Positions 1-7,771 of a stretch of 64,000 bases of DNA are shown here, one piece after another. Numbering within the stretch: the first letter of the stretch is position 1; the number at the start of each line of letters is the position of its first letter. Below the pieces are notes generated by a model. That model worked only from the letters and a program-made list of their open reading frames with translations. It had not been told where the DNA came from and made no database searches. The translations under genes and the position numbers were made by a program. This DNA comes from Peribacillus loiseleuriae (GTDB lineage: Bacteria > Bacillota > Bacilli > Bacillales > DSM-1321). The stretch is taken from positions 4,245,621 through 4,309,620 of the forward strand of contig NZ_LFZW01000001.1 in NCBI RefSeq assembly GCF_001183985.1, written 5' to 3'.

Positions 1-570
1 GTTGCGTGTACGAAAGTTGATCGTGTATTCACCGTCTTCATATGTTGGCTCAGGCTTTTCTGGTTCTTCTGGCTCAGGTGTTGGCACATTTACTTCTACA
101 AGGCTTCCCAGGTCAAATTTAAATTGAACCGTATATTCACTGTCGTAATTTAAACCTGGAATCCCCGTTACAATAACATGAGTAAATGCATTAAGTTTCT
201 CTGATAAGTTCTCAACTTCAAAACGTACTACACGTGTGGCTTTTCCATCATCCTCACTAATTACTTCAGCGTCTGAATACACACCATCTTTTTCCACTTG
301 GAACTTTTTAATCCAATTACTATTTTTTAATGTTAATTCAACATATTTGTTGCCATTTTCAACTTTTAATATTGCTGGTTTTTCCGTATAACCATCCATT
401 ACGGAAATTGCTTCTGATCCATCCTTTAAAACTTGGAAATTAATCTTGTATTCGCCGTCTGCTAACGGTTGTGTTTCTGCAAAAACAGGTGAATAAGTTG
501 GAATTAGGGTACCAAAGATCATTAAAAACATAGTAAAAATAGAAATTATTTTATAAAATTGCTTCCTCAC
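1..570 (-). CDS. NEAT-domain haem-binding surface protein (partial, runs off window)
   Basis: N-terminal 190 codons of a secreted protein that continues beyond the left edge. I chose a GTG start at 570, with an AAAGGGG ribosome site 9 bases upstream. Residues 1 to about 31 form a signal peptide (basic MRKQ start, hydrophobic core, cleavage near VFA-ET). A NEAT domain follows from about residue 35 (LADGEYKINFQVLKDG) to about 155 and ends with the haem-iron YxxxY motif (YDSEY). After a proline/glutamate-rich linker a second NEAT begins (DGEYTINF) at the window edge. NEAT proteins bind haem at the cell wall and pass it to IsdC-like proteins. It lies 28 bases downstream of the isdC-like gene and probably shares its Fur-controlled transcript. 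Anchoring motif not visible because the end is missing. Confidence 0.85.
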   Translation of the reverse strand, partial: MRKQFYKIISIFTMFLMIFGTLIPTYSPVFAETQPLADGEYKINFQVLKDGSEAISVMDGYTEKPAILKVENGNKYVELTLKNSNWIKKFQVEKDGVYSDAEVISEDDGKATRVVRFEVENLSEKLNAFTHVIVTGIPGLNYDSEYTVQFKFDLGSLVEVNVPTPEPEEPEKPEPTYEDGEYTINFRTRN

Positions 571-598
571 CTTACATGTCCCCTTTAATCAAAATGTA

Positions 599-1300
599 TT
601 ATTGACTTTTTGCCTTCATTTTATATGCTAAAAATAGAGCAGAGATAAGCATAACAATCAGTATTCCAACTTCTGTGCTATCTCCTGTTTTTGGATTCGC
701 TTCTGCCTTAGATTGACTCTTTACATTCGTATCAGCTGTAACTTCCTTACTGTTCGAAACTGCTTCAGAATGCTTTGTTGTCGCATTGTTTGCCTTCGCT
801 GTAGAAGTTGACTTTTCCGTTGGAGTAGCAGCTTTCGTTTCAGTTGGTGCAGCGGCTACATTGATGCCCTTCAAACTGCTCATGTCAAACGAAAATCTTA
901 CCGTATATTTATTATCATAGTTATAATCTTCAATCAAGACGTGCATTTTTGATAGAATTGGCTTTGTTAAATCAGATGCGCTAAATTGAATCACTCTTGT
1001 ATCAGAAGTTTGATCTTGACTGACTATCTTGACTGGGCTACCATTAATCGACAATTCTTTAATCCAATTACTTTGTTTAATTTTGATTTGAACCTGGATC
1101 GTACCGTTCTTAACATTCAACGTTGCTGGTTTCAAAAAGTAATCATTTGCCATCGAAGCTGAATCGTTATCACCTTTTAAAATCGTATAATTAATCGTAT
1201 ACGTCCCATCAGCAAGCTGACTAGCTGCGTCAACTTTAGGAGCAATAGAAACAAGTAATAGAGCTATTATAGTAAATAAATAAATCATCTTATTTTTCAT
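599..1300 (-). CDS. isdC: IsdC-like NEAT haem-transfer protein with NPKTG sortase-B motif
   Basis: 233-residue cell-wall haem relay protein. The start is the ATG at 1300 behind GGAGAG. The frame stays open upstream to 1393, but that extension is the Fur box read as protein (NDNDNHNHNHN) and should not be annotated. Residues 1-25 are a signal peptide. One NEAT domain spans about 28-145; SASMANDY forms the haem-lip segment and YDNKY is the YxxxY haem ligand motif. A Ser/Thr/Ala/Lys-rich spacer follows, then NPKTG at 202-206, a hydrophobic helix and a basic tail. NPKTG is the sortase B signal known from Bacillus anthracis IsdC, so covalent wall anchoring by an unseen SrtB is inferred. The gene has its own Fur box at 1339-1357, separate from the upstream hemH-ending operon. 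Confidence 0.88.
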   Translation of the reverse strand: MKNKMIYLFTIIALLLVSIAPKVDAASQLADGTYTINYTILKGDNDSASMANDYFLKPATLNVKNGTIQVQIKIKQSNWIKELSINGSPVKIVSQDQTSDTRVIQFSASDLTKPILSKMHVLIEDYNYDNKYTVRFSFDMSSLKGINVAAAPTETKAATPTEKSTSTAKANNATTKHSEAVSNSKEVTADTNVKSQSKAEANPKTGDSTEVGILIVMLISALFLAYKMKAKSQ

Positions 1301-1338
1301 ATTTAACTCTCCTTCATTATCCAACTGATTATGATTAT

Positions 1339-1357
1339 GATTATGATTATCATTATC
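1339..1357. promoter_or_regulatory. Fur box upstream of isdC-like gene
   Basis: GATTATGATTATCATTATC matches the 19-bp Fur consensus GATAATGATAATCATTATC at 17 of 19 positions. It lies about 40 bases upstream of the isdC-like start, within a longer run of GATTAT/CATTATC hexamers (1329-1360). Iron-replete Fur would repress isdC and the following NEAT gene. Confidence 0.85.
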
Positions 1358-1378
1358 ATTTATAAAACCAAATTTTTT

Positions 1379-1399
1379 GGTGATGTTTCTCACATCACC
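1379..1399. other. Short perfect hairpin between hemH and the isdC promoter
   Basis: GGTGATGT and ACATCACC form a perfect 8-bp stem with a 5-base loop, 30 bases past the hemH stop. It has no U-run on the minus strand, so it is at best a weak terminator or a processing site separating the two transcription units. Confidence 0.35.
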
Positions 1400-1428
1400 A
1401 GATTTGTTACTCTCTTTACCTTCTAGAT

Positions 1429-2358
1429 TTAAACGTTCAGCACTTCTAGTTCACTTAATTTTTCTTTTGAAATGTTTGCTAGGGCGTGGATGAAATCGAT
1501 AGAATCATCAAGAAATTCTGTTCGAACATAATGAATGCCTAATGTGTTAGCAATTTCTTGACATTCAATTCCTATCTCCTGAAGCACTTCCACATTGTTT
1601 GTAAGTGAAAGTAACTCACATGTTACAATCCCCTTTTTACCATTTTCCGCTTCTTCATGGATTACATCTTTTATATCAGGTCCTAGCCAGTTCTGCTTCT
1701 GCCTTGCACTTCTATAAGCAATCTTCCAATTCGTTACATTCAACTTTGTAGCTACTCGCTCGGCTAATCCAGTAAACTGCTTCACGTATTCTTCATGTTT
1801 TTCTTCGTTTCCCGGTTGACTATGTGTCGTAAACACAACCGTTGATTGCTCTCTAGCAGACTTTGGCAACCAGTTTAGTGCTTCTTTTACCCGGCTTGCA
1901 ATAACGGCGATATAATCAGGGTGTAGAAACCAGTTATCAATATGAGATACTGGGATCGTTAGCTCCCTTTTCTCGATTTCATCTTGCACGCTTCTCTGAT
2001 ATTGCCCGACTCCTTTTGCGGTATAAAATGGAGTCATTGGCAATGTAACAACATGAGTAACGCCTTCCGCAATCATTAACCCAACAGTTTCTTCAATATA
2101 AGGGGATGCATGTTTATACGCTGGATACACTTTTATTTCTGTCATCCCGCTTTGATTGAGAACGTATTGCAGTGCCTCTGCTTGCCGTTTTGTCTTTGTT
2201 CTTAGTGGATCAGGTGAGCCTAGAGCTAGATACTGTTCGACTATTGGTTTTAATTGCTCAGGTGACGGCTTTCTTCCTTGTAGAATATGAGTAAAAAACG
2301 ATTCAATCTCATCTACACTTTCCGGACCACCATAGGACATCAAAATAATTCCGATCAT
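1429..2358 (-). CDS. hemH: Ferrochelatase (coproporphyrin/protoporphyrin type)
   Basis: 309 residues, the normal length of Bacillus HemH/CpfC (about 310). The N-terminus has the family pattern MSYGGP then FFTHILQGRKP. The catalytic histidine is at about 179 in TTHSQPG and the conserved glutamate at about 257 in NNVEVLQEIG. Both align with the metal-site His183 and Glu264 of B. subtilis ferrochelatase as I remember it. The enzyme inserts iron into (copro)porphyrin in the cytoplasm. It is the last gene of the Fur-controlled haem-uptake operon, 55 bases after the haem monooxygenase gene. That is unusual for a housekeeping hemH, normally in hemEHY, so this may be a second, uptake-associated copy. 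No Fe-S cysteine cluster is evident. Confidence 0.9.
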   Translation of the reverse strand: MIGIILMSYGGPESVDEIESFFTHILQGRKPSPEQLKPIVEQYLALGSPDPLRTKTKRQAEALQYVLNQSGMTEIKVYPAYKHASPYIEETVGLMIAEGVTHVVTLPMTPFYTAKGVGQYQRSVQDEIEKRELTIPVSHIDNWFLHPDYIAVIASRVKEALNWLPKSAREQSTVVFTTHSQPGNEEKHEEYVKQFTGLAERVATKLNVTNWKIAYRSARQKQNWLGPDIKDVIHEEAENGKKGIVTCELLSLTNNVEVLQEIGIECQEIANTLGIHYVRTEFLDDSIDFIHALANISKEKLSELEVLNV

Positions 2359-2413
2359 TTGTCTAATCCCTTCCTTCTAAATGAGTGTATTTTTCCACTG
2401 TATTTCATCTTGC

Positions 2414-2758
2414 TTATATGGCATCTTGAGGTGATTTACCAGTTCCAGCCTTTTCTGCTACAACATCATAAAAAGCAATACCAAAATCAAGAACATATTC
2501 AGAACGTTCACCTCTATGTGATTGTCTAAAAGACTCTGTTTTTGTCCATTGATCATGGGCTTCCTTAGACTCCCATTTTGAAAAAATAGTAAACTCATCA
2601 TATTCCTTTGTTCCTCTTGTCTTAAGTACATTTAACAAAATAAATCCAGGTGTTTCCTCAATTCCTCCCAATCGTTCAAACCGAGCCAACACCTTTTCTT
2701 CATTTCCTTTTTCTACTTTTAACGTATTTGTAATTACAAACATTTCTGATTGCTCCAT
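2414..2758 (-). CDS. isdG: IsdG/HmoA-like haem-degrading monooxygenase
   Basis: 114-residue antibiotic-biosynthesis-monooxygenase-fold protein. The IsdG catalytic triad Asn-Trp-His is present as Asn11 (ITNTLKV), Trp71 (HDQWTK) and His81 (RQSHRGER), with the same spacing as S. aureus IsdG N7/W67/H77. The product would release iron from imported haem in the cytoplasm, giving a staphylobilin- or biliverdin-type tetrapyrrole. Its start overlaps the end of the ATPase gene by 25 bases, so translation is probably coupled. Its place after lipoprotein, permease and ATPase genes supports haem rather than siderophore as the imported substrate. Confidence 0.88.
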   Translation of the reverse strand: MEQSEMFVITNTLKVEKGNEEKVLARFERLGGIEETPGFILLNVLKTRGTKEYDEFTIFSKWESKEAHDQWTKTESFRQSHRGERSEYVLDFGIAFYDVVAEKAGTGKSPQDAI

Positions 2759-3555
2759 TCACTTTTTTTATTTTCTTTTACTAAACCTGTAGGTGTACAA
2801 ATGGGTTTATCCCCATCCAAATGTACACTTGCTCTAATGGCAAAGACTTCCCTAAAAAATTCGTCATCATATACGTCACGAGGCTTCCCTTGCCTCACCA
2901 CCCTTCCATTTTTCATGGCAATAATTCGATCACTATATCTAGCTGCTTGATTTAAATCATGCAGCACCATAATAATCGTCATCCCAAGAGAACGGTTCAA
3001 ATCTTCTAAAAGTTCCATGACTTCTAATTGATGGGAAATATCTAAATAACTTGTTGGTTCATCAAGAATTAATATATTAGGGGTTTGTGCAATCGACATG
3101 GCAATCCATGCTCGTTGCCTTTCACCTCCTGATAATGCCTGTAATGGCCGGTGTTGCATCTTGGTTAAATCGGTTACAGATAAAGCCCAATCTATATAAG
3201 TTGAATGATGAGCATTTGGTTCTTCAAACCATTTCAAATATGGATTGCGTCCGTGCGTCACTAAATCTCTGACCGTTAAGTCTAGTTTGTGATTATTCAC
3301 TTGCGGCAACATCGTCATCTTTTGAGCAATATCCTTTTCTTTCATTTGGTTTATCATCTTCCCTTCAAGGAAAACGGTCCCTTTTTCAGATTTTAGGAGC
3401 CTTGTTAAGAGACGTAAGACGGTTGACTTCCCCGAACCATTCGAACCGATAATACTGACCATCTCCCCTTTGTTAAAGGAGATCGAAAAATCTTGAATAC
3501 AATATGTATCCGTATAACGATAAGCGAGTTGGTCGGCTACTAAGACATTTTCCAT
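2734..3555 (-). CDS. Haem/iron-siderophore ABC transporter ATP-binding protein (FecE/FhuC family)
   Basis: 273-residue nucleotide-binding subunit. Walker A GSNGSGKST is at 37-45, the signature LSGGERQR near 141, Walker B ILILDEPTSYLD near 160 and the H-loop VLHDLNQAAR near 195. The ATP-driven importer is completed by the FecCD permease (16-base overlap) and the lipoprotein encoded upstream. ATPases of this family serve siderophore, B12 and haem importers alike; the IsdG-like and NEAT neighbours argue for haem. Confidence 0.9.
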   Translation of the reverse strand: MENVLVADQLAYRYTDTYCIQDFSISFNKGEMVSIIGSNGSGKSTVLRLLTRLLKSEKGTVFLEGKMINQMKEKDIAQKMTMLPQVNNHKLDLTVRDLVTHGRNPYLKWFEEPNAHHSTYIDWALSVTDLTKMQHRPLQALSGGERQRAWIAMSIAQTPNILILDEPTSYLDISHQLEVMELLEDLNRSLGMTIIMVLHDLNQAARYSDRIIAMKNGRVVRQGKPRDVYDDEFFREVFAIRASVHLDGDKPICTPTGLVKENKKSEWSNQKCL

Positions 3556-4598
3556 CCTTTAATCCCTCCTCGTAATAAGTAAAGAAAGAATGGTGCACCA
3601 ATTGCGGCTAGCAATATCCCTACTGGCAATTCAATTGGATCAAACCAACTTCGTGCCACTGTATCTGCAAAGGCAACGAGGAAGGCACCAGCAAGTGCTG
3701 AAATCGGCAGGAGAAAGCGATAATCATTCCCGACAATCATTCTTACAAAATGAGGGACTACTAGCCCAACAAAGCCAATTAGCCCAGCAACACTTACCGC
3801 AGCCCCTGCCAAAAAAGTAGCTAACAGGATGAGAAAAAAACGACTTCGTTCTACTTTATTTCCTACCAATCTAGCCACTTCATCTCCTAAAAGCATAATA
3901 TTTGCGTGTTTAATAGCGAAAATAGATAATAAAAGCCCAATGAGCGCATAAGGCCAAATGATTTGGAAATGCGGCCAGCTTCTCCCCGCAAGACCCCCTA
4001 CCAACCAAGGGAGCACTGCTTGAACTCGATCACTGTATAAAATCATAACCGTTGACATAACGGCCCCGAGTAACGAGTTAATCGCAACTCCGGCTAAGAT
4101 CATTCGTAATGGAGAAATCCCACCATCCCAAGCAATAAAATAAATCGTAAACGTGGCAATAAGCGCACCTAGAAACGCACCTAGAGGAAGCAAGTGTATG
4201 TATTCTGGAAAGATAATCATCATGATGACCGCTACTAAACCGGCCCCAGCGGAAACTCCAATGATCCCTGGATCGGCTAAAGGATTTCTCATGACACCTT
4301 GCAATAATGCTCCAGAAACAGCTAAACAAGCGCCTACAAGTAAGCCTGTTAATAAACGTGGCAATCGTAAATCCCAAACAATTTGCTTTTCAACCGTATC
4401 CGCCGTAGAAAATAATGCACCCCAAACCTCTTTTAATGGAATCGAAACAGAACCAACCATTACTCCATAAACAATCGCAATACCACATAGTAGGAGGAAA
4501 ATAAATAAAGTCCTAAACCGCTTTTTTGTCCTTGGATCCTTTTCTGAATTTAAAATCTGTATGTCTCTCTCAGTGTCAATGTGCTTCGGTTCACCCAT
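3540..4598 (-). CDS. Haem/iron ABC transporter permease (FecCD family)
   Basis: 352 residues with about ten hydrophobic segments after a polar 28-residue N-terminus. Family motifs include LRLPRLLTGLLVGACLAVSG, then GVMRNPLADPGIIGVSAGAG and, near the C-terminus, AGLIGFVGLVVPH with FARM-like RMI. This is the membrane channel of the BtuC/FecCD type and works as a homodimer with the ATPase. ATG start at 4598. A 165-base gap to the lipoprotein gene is filled by a dispersed repeat with a GC-rich hairpin. Confidence 0.92.
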   Translation of the reverse strand: MGEPKHIDTERDIQILNSEKDPRTKKRFRTLFIFLLLCGIAIVYGVMVGSVSIPLKEVWGALFSTADTVEKQIVWDLRLPRLLTGLLVGACLAVSGALLQGVMRNPLADPGIIGVSAGAGLVAVIMMIIFPEYIHLLPLGAFLGALIATFTIYFIAWDGGISPLRMILAGVAINSLLGAVMSTVMILYSDRVQAVLPWLVGGLAGRSWPHFQIIWPYALIGLLLSIFAIKHANIMLLGDEVARLVGNKVERSRFFLILLATFLAGAAVSVAGLIGFVGLVVPHFVRMIVGNDYRFLLPISALAGAFLVAFADTVARSWFDPIELPVGILLAAIGAPFFLYLLRGGIKGWKMS

Positions 4599-4636
4599 CT
4601 GCTTCTCCTTTTTTATGTTTCAATATACAAATCGTT

Positions 4637-4745
4637 CATGAGCGTCTGATCCCAACTTAGGCGATGAAAAAGGTTCAGGTTCTCAATTTGTATCACCTTA
4701 TGAAGGCGGCGGTGCGGAGCTGATTTTGCAAAGCCCCGCCCCTTT
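4637..4745. repeat. Dispersed intergenic repeat R1, copy 1
   Basis: A block with CATGAGCGTCTG, GATGAAAAAGGTTCA, GGCGGCGGTGCGGAGCTGATTTT and AAGCCCCGC in that order. The same order recurs at 21392-21490. The GC-rich end can fold, and here lies between the lipoprotein and permease genes of the haem operon, where it could lower distal expression. Confidence 0.75.
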
Positions 4746-4763
4746 TCCACAGAAAAACACTAT

Positions 4764-5729
4764 TTATTTCTCGGTTGCAATCGACTCTAAACTCTCCCTT
4801 AAATAACTTAGTGAATCAGCCACTTTCGGTCCAGGACTCGTTCCAAATAGTTCATAAGGTAGAAAGTTAAAATTGTCATGTTTAAAAGCGTTTACTTTAT
4901 TCCAAGCTGGATTAGATTTTAACTCTAGTTTAAATTTCTCTTTTACAGCATCTGGGTCACCGTGTGTAATAAAGTAAATAACATCTGGATTTGCTTCTAT
5001 GACCCGCTCCATGCTCAGTTGCGCATAATCTGGATAACTATCAATTCCCGGGAGATTGCTCGCGATATTTTCGCCGCCGACAATCTCTAATAAATTCCCG
5101 GAAAGAGACGTTGGCAAGGCAGCCAGAAATAAGTCAGTCGTTCCATAAACAATTAATGCTTTTACTTTCTTGTTTAAAGGTTTGGTTTGGATCGTTGATT
5201 TCTTTTCTTCTATTTCGGCAATCATTTCATTCGCCTCATTTTCACGATCTAGGATTTTCCCATACATGCTAATGACTTCAATGATCGTTTCATAACTATT
5301 GCTATTTGTTAAAAAAAGTTTCAATCCTAGTGCTTCCGCAGTGCTGGCATCTTTCATATTTAATCCAGCATGTCCAATAATAAGGTCTGGCTTTAAGCTA
5401 ACAATCTTCTCAAAATCAGCTTCATGAGCTGTACCAACCTCCTCGATATCAGCTAGTTCCTTTGGAAGGACCTCACTGCTAACAGTGGGCCGCCCAACAA
5501 TTTCTGCTCCAAGACTATGAACAATTTCCATATCTCCTTGCACAAGTGAGACGATTCGTAATGGCGGGTCGTCAAACATGATCTCTCTATTCGCATGATC
5601 AGTCATGATAACTCGTGCGGTATGATCTTTGTTTTCCTTCATACTCACTGAACTTTTTGAGCATCCAGTAATTAATAAAAGGAATAATAAAATAATTATA
5701 GAATTTGTTCTCAAACTAATCCCCACCAC
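4764..5729 (-). CDS. Haem-binding lipoprotein of ABC importer (IsdE-like, cluster A-2)
   Basis: Periplasmic-binding-protein-like lipoprotein with lipobox ITGC (Cys23 counting from GTG at 5729). A start at a TTG a few codons later (MRTNSII) behind GGTGGGG is equally plausible. The mature part has the two-lobed iron-complex fold: DPPLRIVSLVQGD, LKPDLIIGH, a long linker helix and the second lobe with ANPDVIYFITHGDP. IsdE of S. aureus binds haem through Met78 and His229. By eye the THGDP histidine matches His229, whereas the Met78 segment (GNPMSPD) reads GTAHEAD here, so a histidine may replace the methionine. Directly preceded by a perfect Fur box (5810-5828); first gene of the haem operon. Confidence 0.82.
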   Translation of the reverse strand: MVGISLRTNSIIILLFLLLITGCSKSSVSMKENKDHTARVIMTDHANREIMFDDPPLRIVSLVQGDMEIVHSLGAEIVGRPTVSSEVLPKELADIEEVGTAHEADFEKIVSLKPDLIIGHAGLNMKDASTAEALGLKLFLTNSNSYETIIEVISMYGKILDRENEANEMIAEIEEKKSTIQTKPLNKKVKALIVYGTTDLFLAALPTSLSGNLLEIVGGENIASNLPGIDSYPDYAQLSMERVIEANPDVIYFITHGDPDAVKEKFKLELKSNPAWNKVNAFKHDNFNFLPYELFGTSPGPKVADSLSYLRESLESIATEK

Positions 5730-5809
5730 ATCCCTAATTTCTTTTATGCTACTGAATGATCAGATTATGAAAAATAGATTTTGATTTATTCCGATGAATA
5801 CACTAGAAT

Positions 5810-5828
5810 GATAATGATAATCATTATC
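5810..5828. promoter_or_regulatory. Perfect 19-bp Fur box in divergent promoter region
   Basis: GATAATGATAATCATTATC is identical to the Fur consensus. It lies 80 bases upstream of the haem lipoprotein gene and should give iron-dependent repression of the leftward operon. Confidence 0.93.
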
Positions 5829-5866
5829 GGTTAATTGTCATTATAGGTGATACCTTTTACCCACGG

Positions 5867-5882
5867 CGTGATTAAAATCACA
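5867..5882. promoter_or_regulatory. CRP/FNR-type palindrome 1
   Basis: CGTGATTAAAATCACA fits TGTGA-N6-TCACA with one mismatch. It lies midway between the haem lipoprotein gene and the Crp/Fnr-family gene and is a candidate binding site for that regulator. Confidence 0.6.
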
Positions 5883-5946
5883 TATCAATCAAAATTATTA
5901 CAATTGATAAAAGATTTGGTAACAAAGGAGCAATTTTCATTATAAA

Positions 5947-5961
5947 TGATAATCATTTTCA
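5947..5961. promoter_or_regulatory. Second Fur box (7-1-7) upstream of crp/fnr-like gene
   Basis: TGATAATCATTTTCA matches the 7-1-7 Fur core TGATAATnATTATCA except one position, 50 bases upstream of the TTG start at 6011. It suggests the regulator gene is itself iron-controlled. Confidence 0.7.
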
Positions 5962-5965
5962 AATA

Positions 5966-5981
5966 TGTGATTTCTGTCACC
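5966..5981. promoter_or_regulatory. CRP/FNR-type palindrome 2
   Basis: TGTGATTTCTGTCACC fits TGTGA-N6-TCACA with only the last base different, 30 bases upstream of the Crp/Fnr-family start. The position suggests autoregulation. Confidence 0.6.
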
Positions 5982-6010
5982 CATTTTAATAAACTAAGGA
6001 GGCCACTACG

Positions 6011-6709
6011 TTGAATGAAAAAGGACCTATGAATCAACTATTAAATACATTTCCGCTTTTTAGAGAATTAGAAAAAGAACTGTTGGATGATATCCTTACC
6101 TATTGCGACTATATAAAAAAGGAAAAAAATCAATATCTTTTTATGCAAGGTGATTTCATGCACTCGATTTATTTTTTGTGTAATGGAAAAGTAAAAGTAT
6201 ATAAAATTGATGGAAAAGGGAGAGAGTTAATTGTAGGAATCCATACAGAAGGGGAAATGTTTCCGCAAGATAATTTCTTTGTTGAAAAAAATCATTATTT
6301 AGCAAATGCATTTGTACTGGAAGATGTTACTCTCATTTCTATATCAATCACTCATTTTGAACAATTGCTAGAAAAGTACCCAAGAATGAGTGTCGCCTTA
6401 CTTAAAATGACCGGGAAACAAATAATCGATTTGCAATTACGTTTAGAAGATAAAATATTTAATACAGCTGAAGAACAGGTCATAAACTTATTATTACGAC
6501 TATCTAGAAATCATGCAGTCACACTTTCAAATGATAAAATTTTATTTTTAACACCTTTCCAAGTGAAAGATCTTGCTAGTATGATTGGCTTTTCTCGTGA
6601 AACCGTTAGCAGGATTATGAATAAATTTGTTTTAAAGAAACTAATCGAAAAAGATGATAAAGGACGCTTAATCTTAAATCCTGTTTTAATAAAGGATTTT
6701 TACCAATAA
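6011..6709 (+). CDS. Crp/Fnr-family transcriptional regulator
   Basis: 232 residues; TTG start with AAGGAGG 8 bases upstream. Residues about 12-130 form the cyclic-nucleotide-binding-type beta roll (LFMQGDFMHSIYFLCNGKVKVYKI then ELIVGIHTEGEMFPQ). A long dimer helix precedes the HTH_Crp domain (about 150-225: FQVKDLASMIGFSRETVSRIMNKF). There are only two cysteines and no C-terminal cluster, so it is not a Bacillus-type Fe-S FNR; the ligand (haem, NO, redox or nucleotide) is unknown. Divergent from the haem operon, with two Fur boxes and two TGTGA-N6-TCACA-like sites between them, so a role in haem or respiratory regulation is a reasonable inference. Confidence 0.85.
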   Translation: MNEKGPMNQLLNTFPLFRELEKELLDDILTYCDYIKKEKNQYLFMQGDFMHSIYFLCNGKVKVYKIDGKGRELIVGIHTEGEMFPQDNFFVEKNHYLANAFVLEDVTLISISITHFEQLLEKYPRMSVALLKMTGKQIIDLQLRLEDKIFNTAEEQVINLLLRLSRNHAVTLSNDKILFLTPFQVKDLASMIGFSRETVSRIMNKFVLKKLIEKDDKGRLILNPVLIKDFYQ

Positions 6710-6817
6710 TTTTTTCTAAATAATAATTGTAGATGTAAAATCATTAGCTTCTTTAACTCTTAACACGTTCGTACAGTAAACCGGAAATGAAATCTTAAAC
6801 AAGGTTAGCAACTATTT

Positions 6818-7119
6818 GTGAATCCATGCAAAAATCCTATTAGACTTTTTTATCTTGCATTAACAGGCAGTCCCCTCCACCTTGCTGATATCTTGATGTC
6901 CATGCAGTTTGGAGAGGATGATTATATCCAAAATCCTTTTCACTTTAATGTCCTTATTGCAAAAGTACAATCGATTCATCGACGTCAATATTGTCAAAAT
7001 TGAACTTAAAATATGGTATGGGGCAACTGTGAATGATGAGAAAAATACGATCTACCATTAATACTAAATTGTTAGAACTGACAAAGAATGAGGTGATTAT
7101 CTTAAAATTAAAACAATGA
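6818..7119 (+). pseudogene. Relic of BceR/GraR-type (OmpR-family) response regulator
   Basis: The open stretch 6818-7003 ends in GEDDYIQNPFHFNVLIAKVQ then SIHRRQY, the receiver-domain C-terminus of BceR/GraR-like regulators. The DNA-binding domain follows in the same frame (KIWYGATVNDEKNTIY), a stop intervenes, and a +1 shift restores INTKLLELTKNEVIILKLKQ before a stop at 7119. The phosphoacceptor half and most of the winged helix are absent, so this is a decayed fragment. A matching permease relic lies at 13218-13472. Confidence 0.75.
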
Positions 7120-7771
7120 AGTCATTTAAATCTAAGTGTTTCTTAATAATCTCTCCCTAAAATGCAATTAAGCACTTGTCCTTATTCATACAGATAGGTA
7201 AGGGGGGTGATATACACATTTCTATATATTGCGCATGTAGAACCGTACATTCAAAAGTTCGAGGATCTTAACCTTTTTCTTTAGGTTTATTTGCATTCTC
7301 ACCATAACCATTCAACTCAAAGCACCATGATTTACACCAACCCGCTCGGGGAGGTTTCCGTCAGTCGAACTAGTACGGTAAATTCTCACTTCATTTCTCC
7401 TAGCTTATAACACTATCATTCTTACTAAATCGAGTGTTAGTAAGAGAGAACTCTTCAGGACATTCCCCCTTCAATTGACCCCTCGATATAGCCCTTCAGT
7501 TCCTTGACTTAGAACTGTCTAACCTTTACCTGAGAGTTGTATCCATCCTCCATTTAAATTAGAAACGATTCAAGAATACGCCCAATTGTGAAATAGATGT
7601 TTCTTTAGAATAATGTTTAATCAAATTGATACTAATAACCTTGATAAACGAACAAAAGAAAAAGCGTGTTTTTTTAAAAAAGTTTTTCATCTTTACATCT
7701 CTCTATTATTTTTATCGTATCTATTTCACCTTTTTGTTAAGAATAGTAATAAACATTTTTATCAGGAGTGA
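7120..7771. other. 652-bp intergenic stretch without a recognisable gene
   Basis: I see no coding region. Read on the minus strand, about 7560-7200 is richer in G and holds blocks such as GTACTAGTTCGACTGACGG and TGTACGGTTCT that resemble parts of group II intron RNA. No reverse transcriptase frame or clear domain V hairpin is present, so at most this is an intron relic. Confidence 0.25.

Noticed and set aside
1301-1393. His/Asn-rich metal-binding N-terminus of the NEAT protein.
   Set aside because: It is the Fur box and promoter in translation; a proper ribosome site and signal peptide begin at 1300.
6011-6709. Oxygen-sensing Fe-S FNR.
   Set aside because: Only two scattered cysteines and no cluster motif at either terminus.
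7200-7560. CRISPR or tRNA/rRNA content.
   Set aside because: No regularly spaced repeats and no cloverleaf or rRNA signature here or elsewhere in the window.
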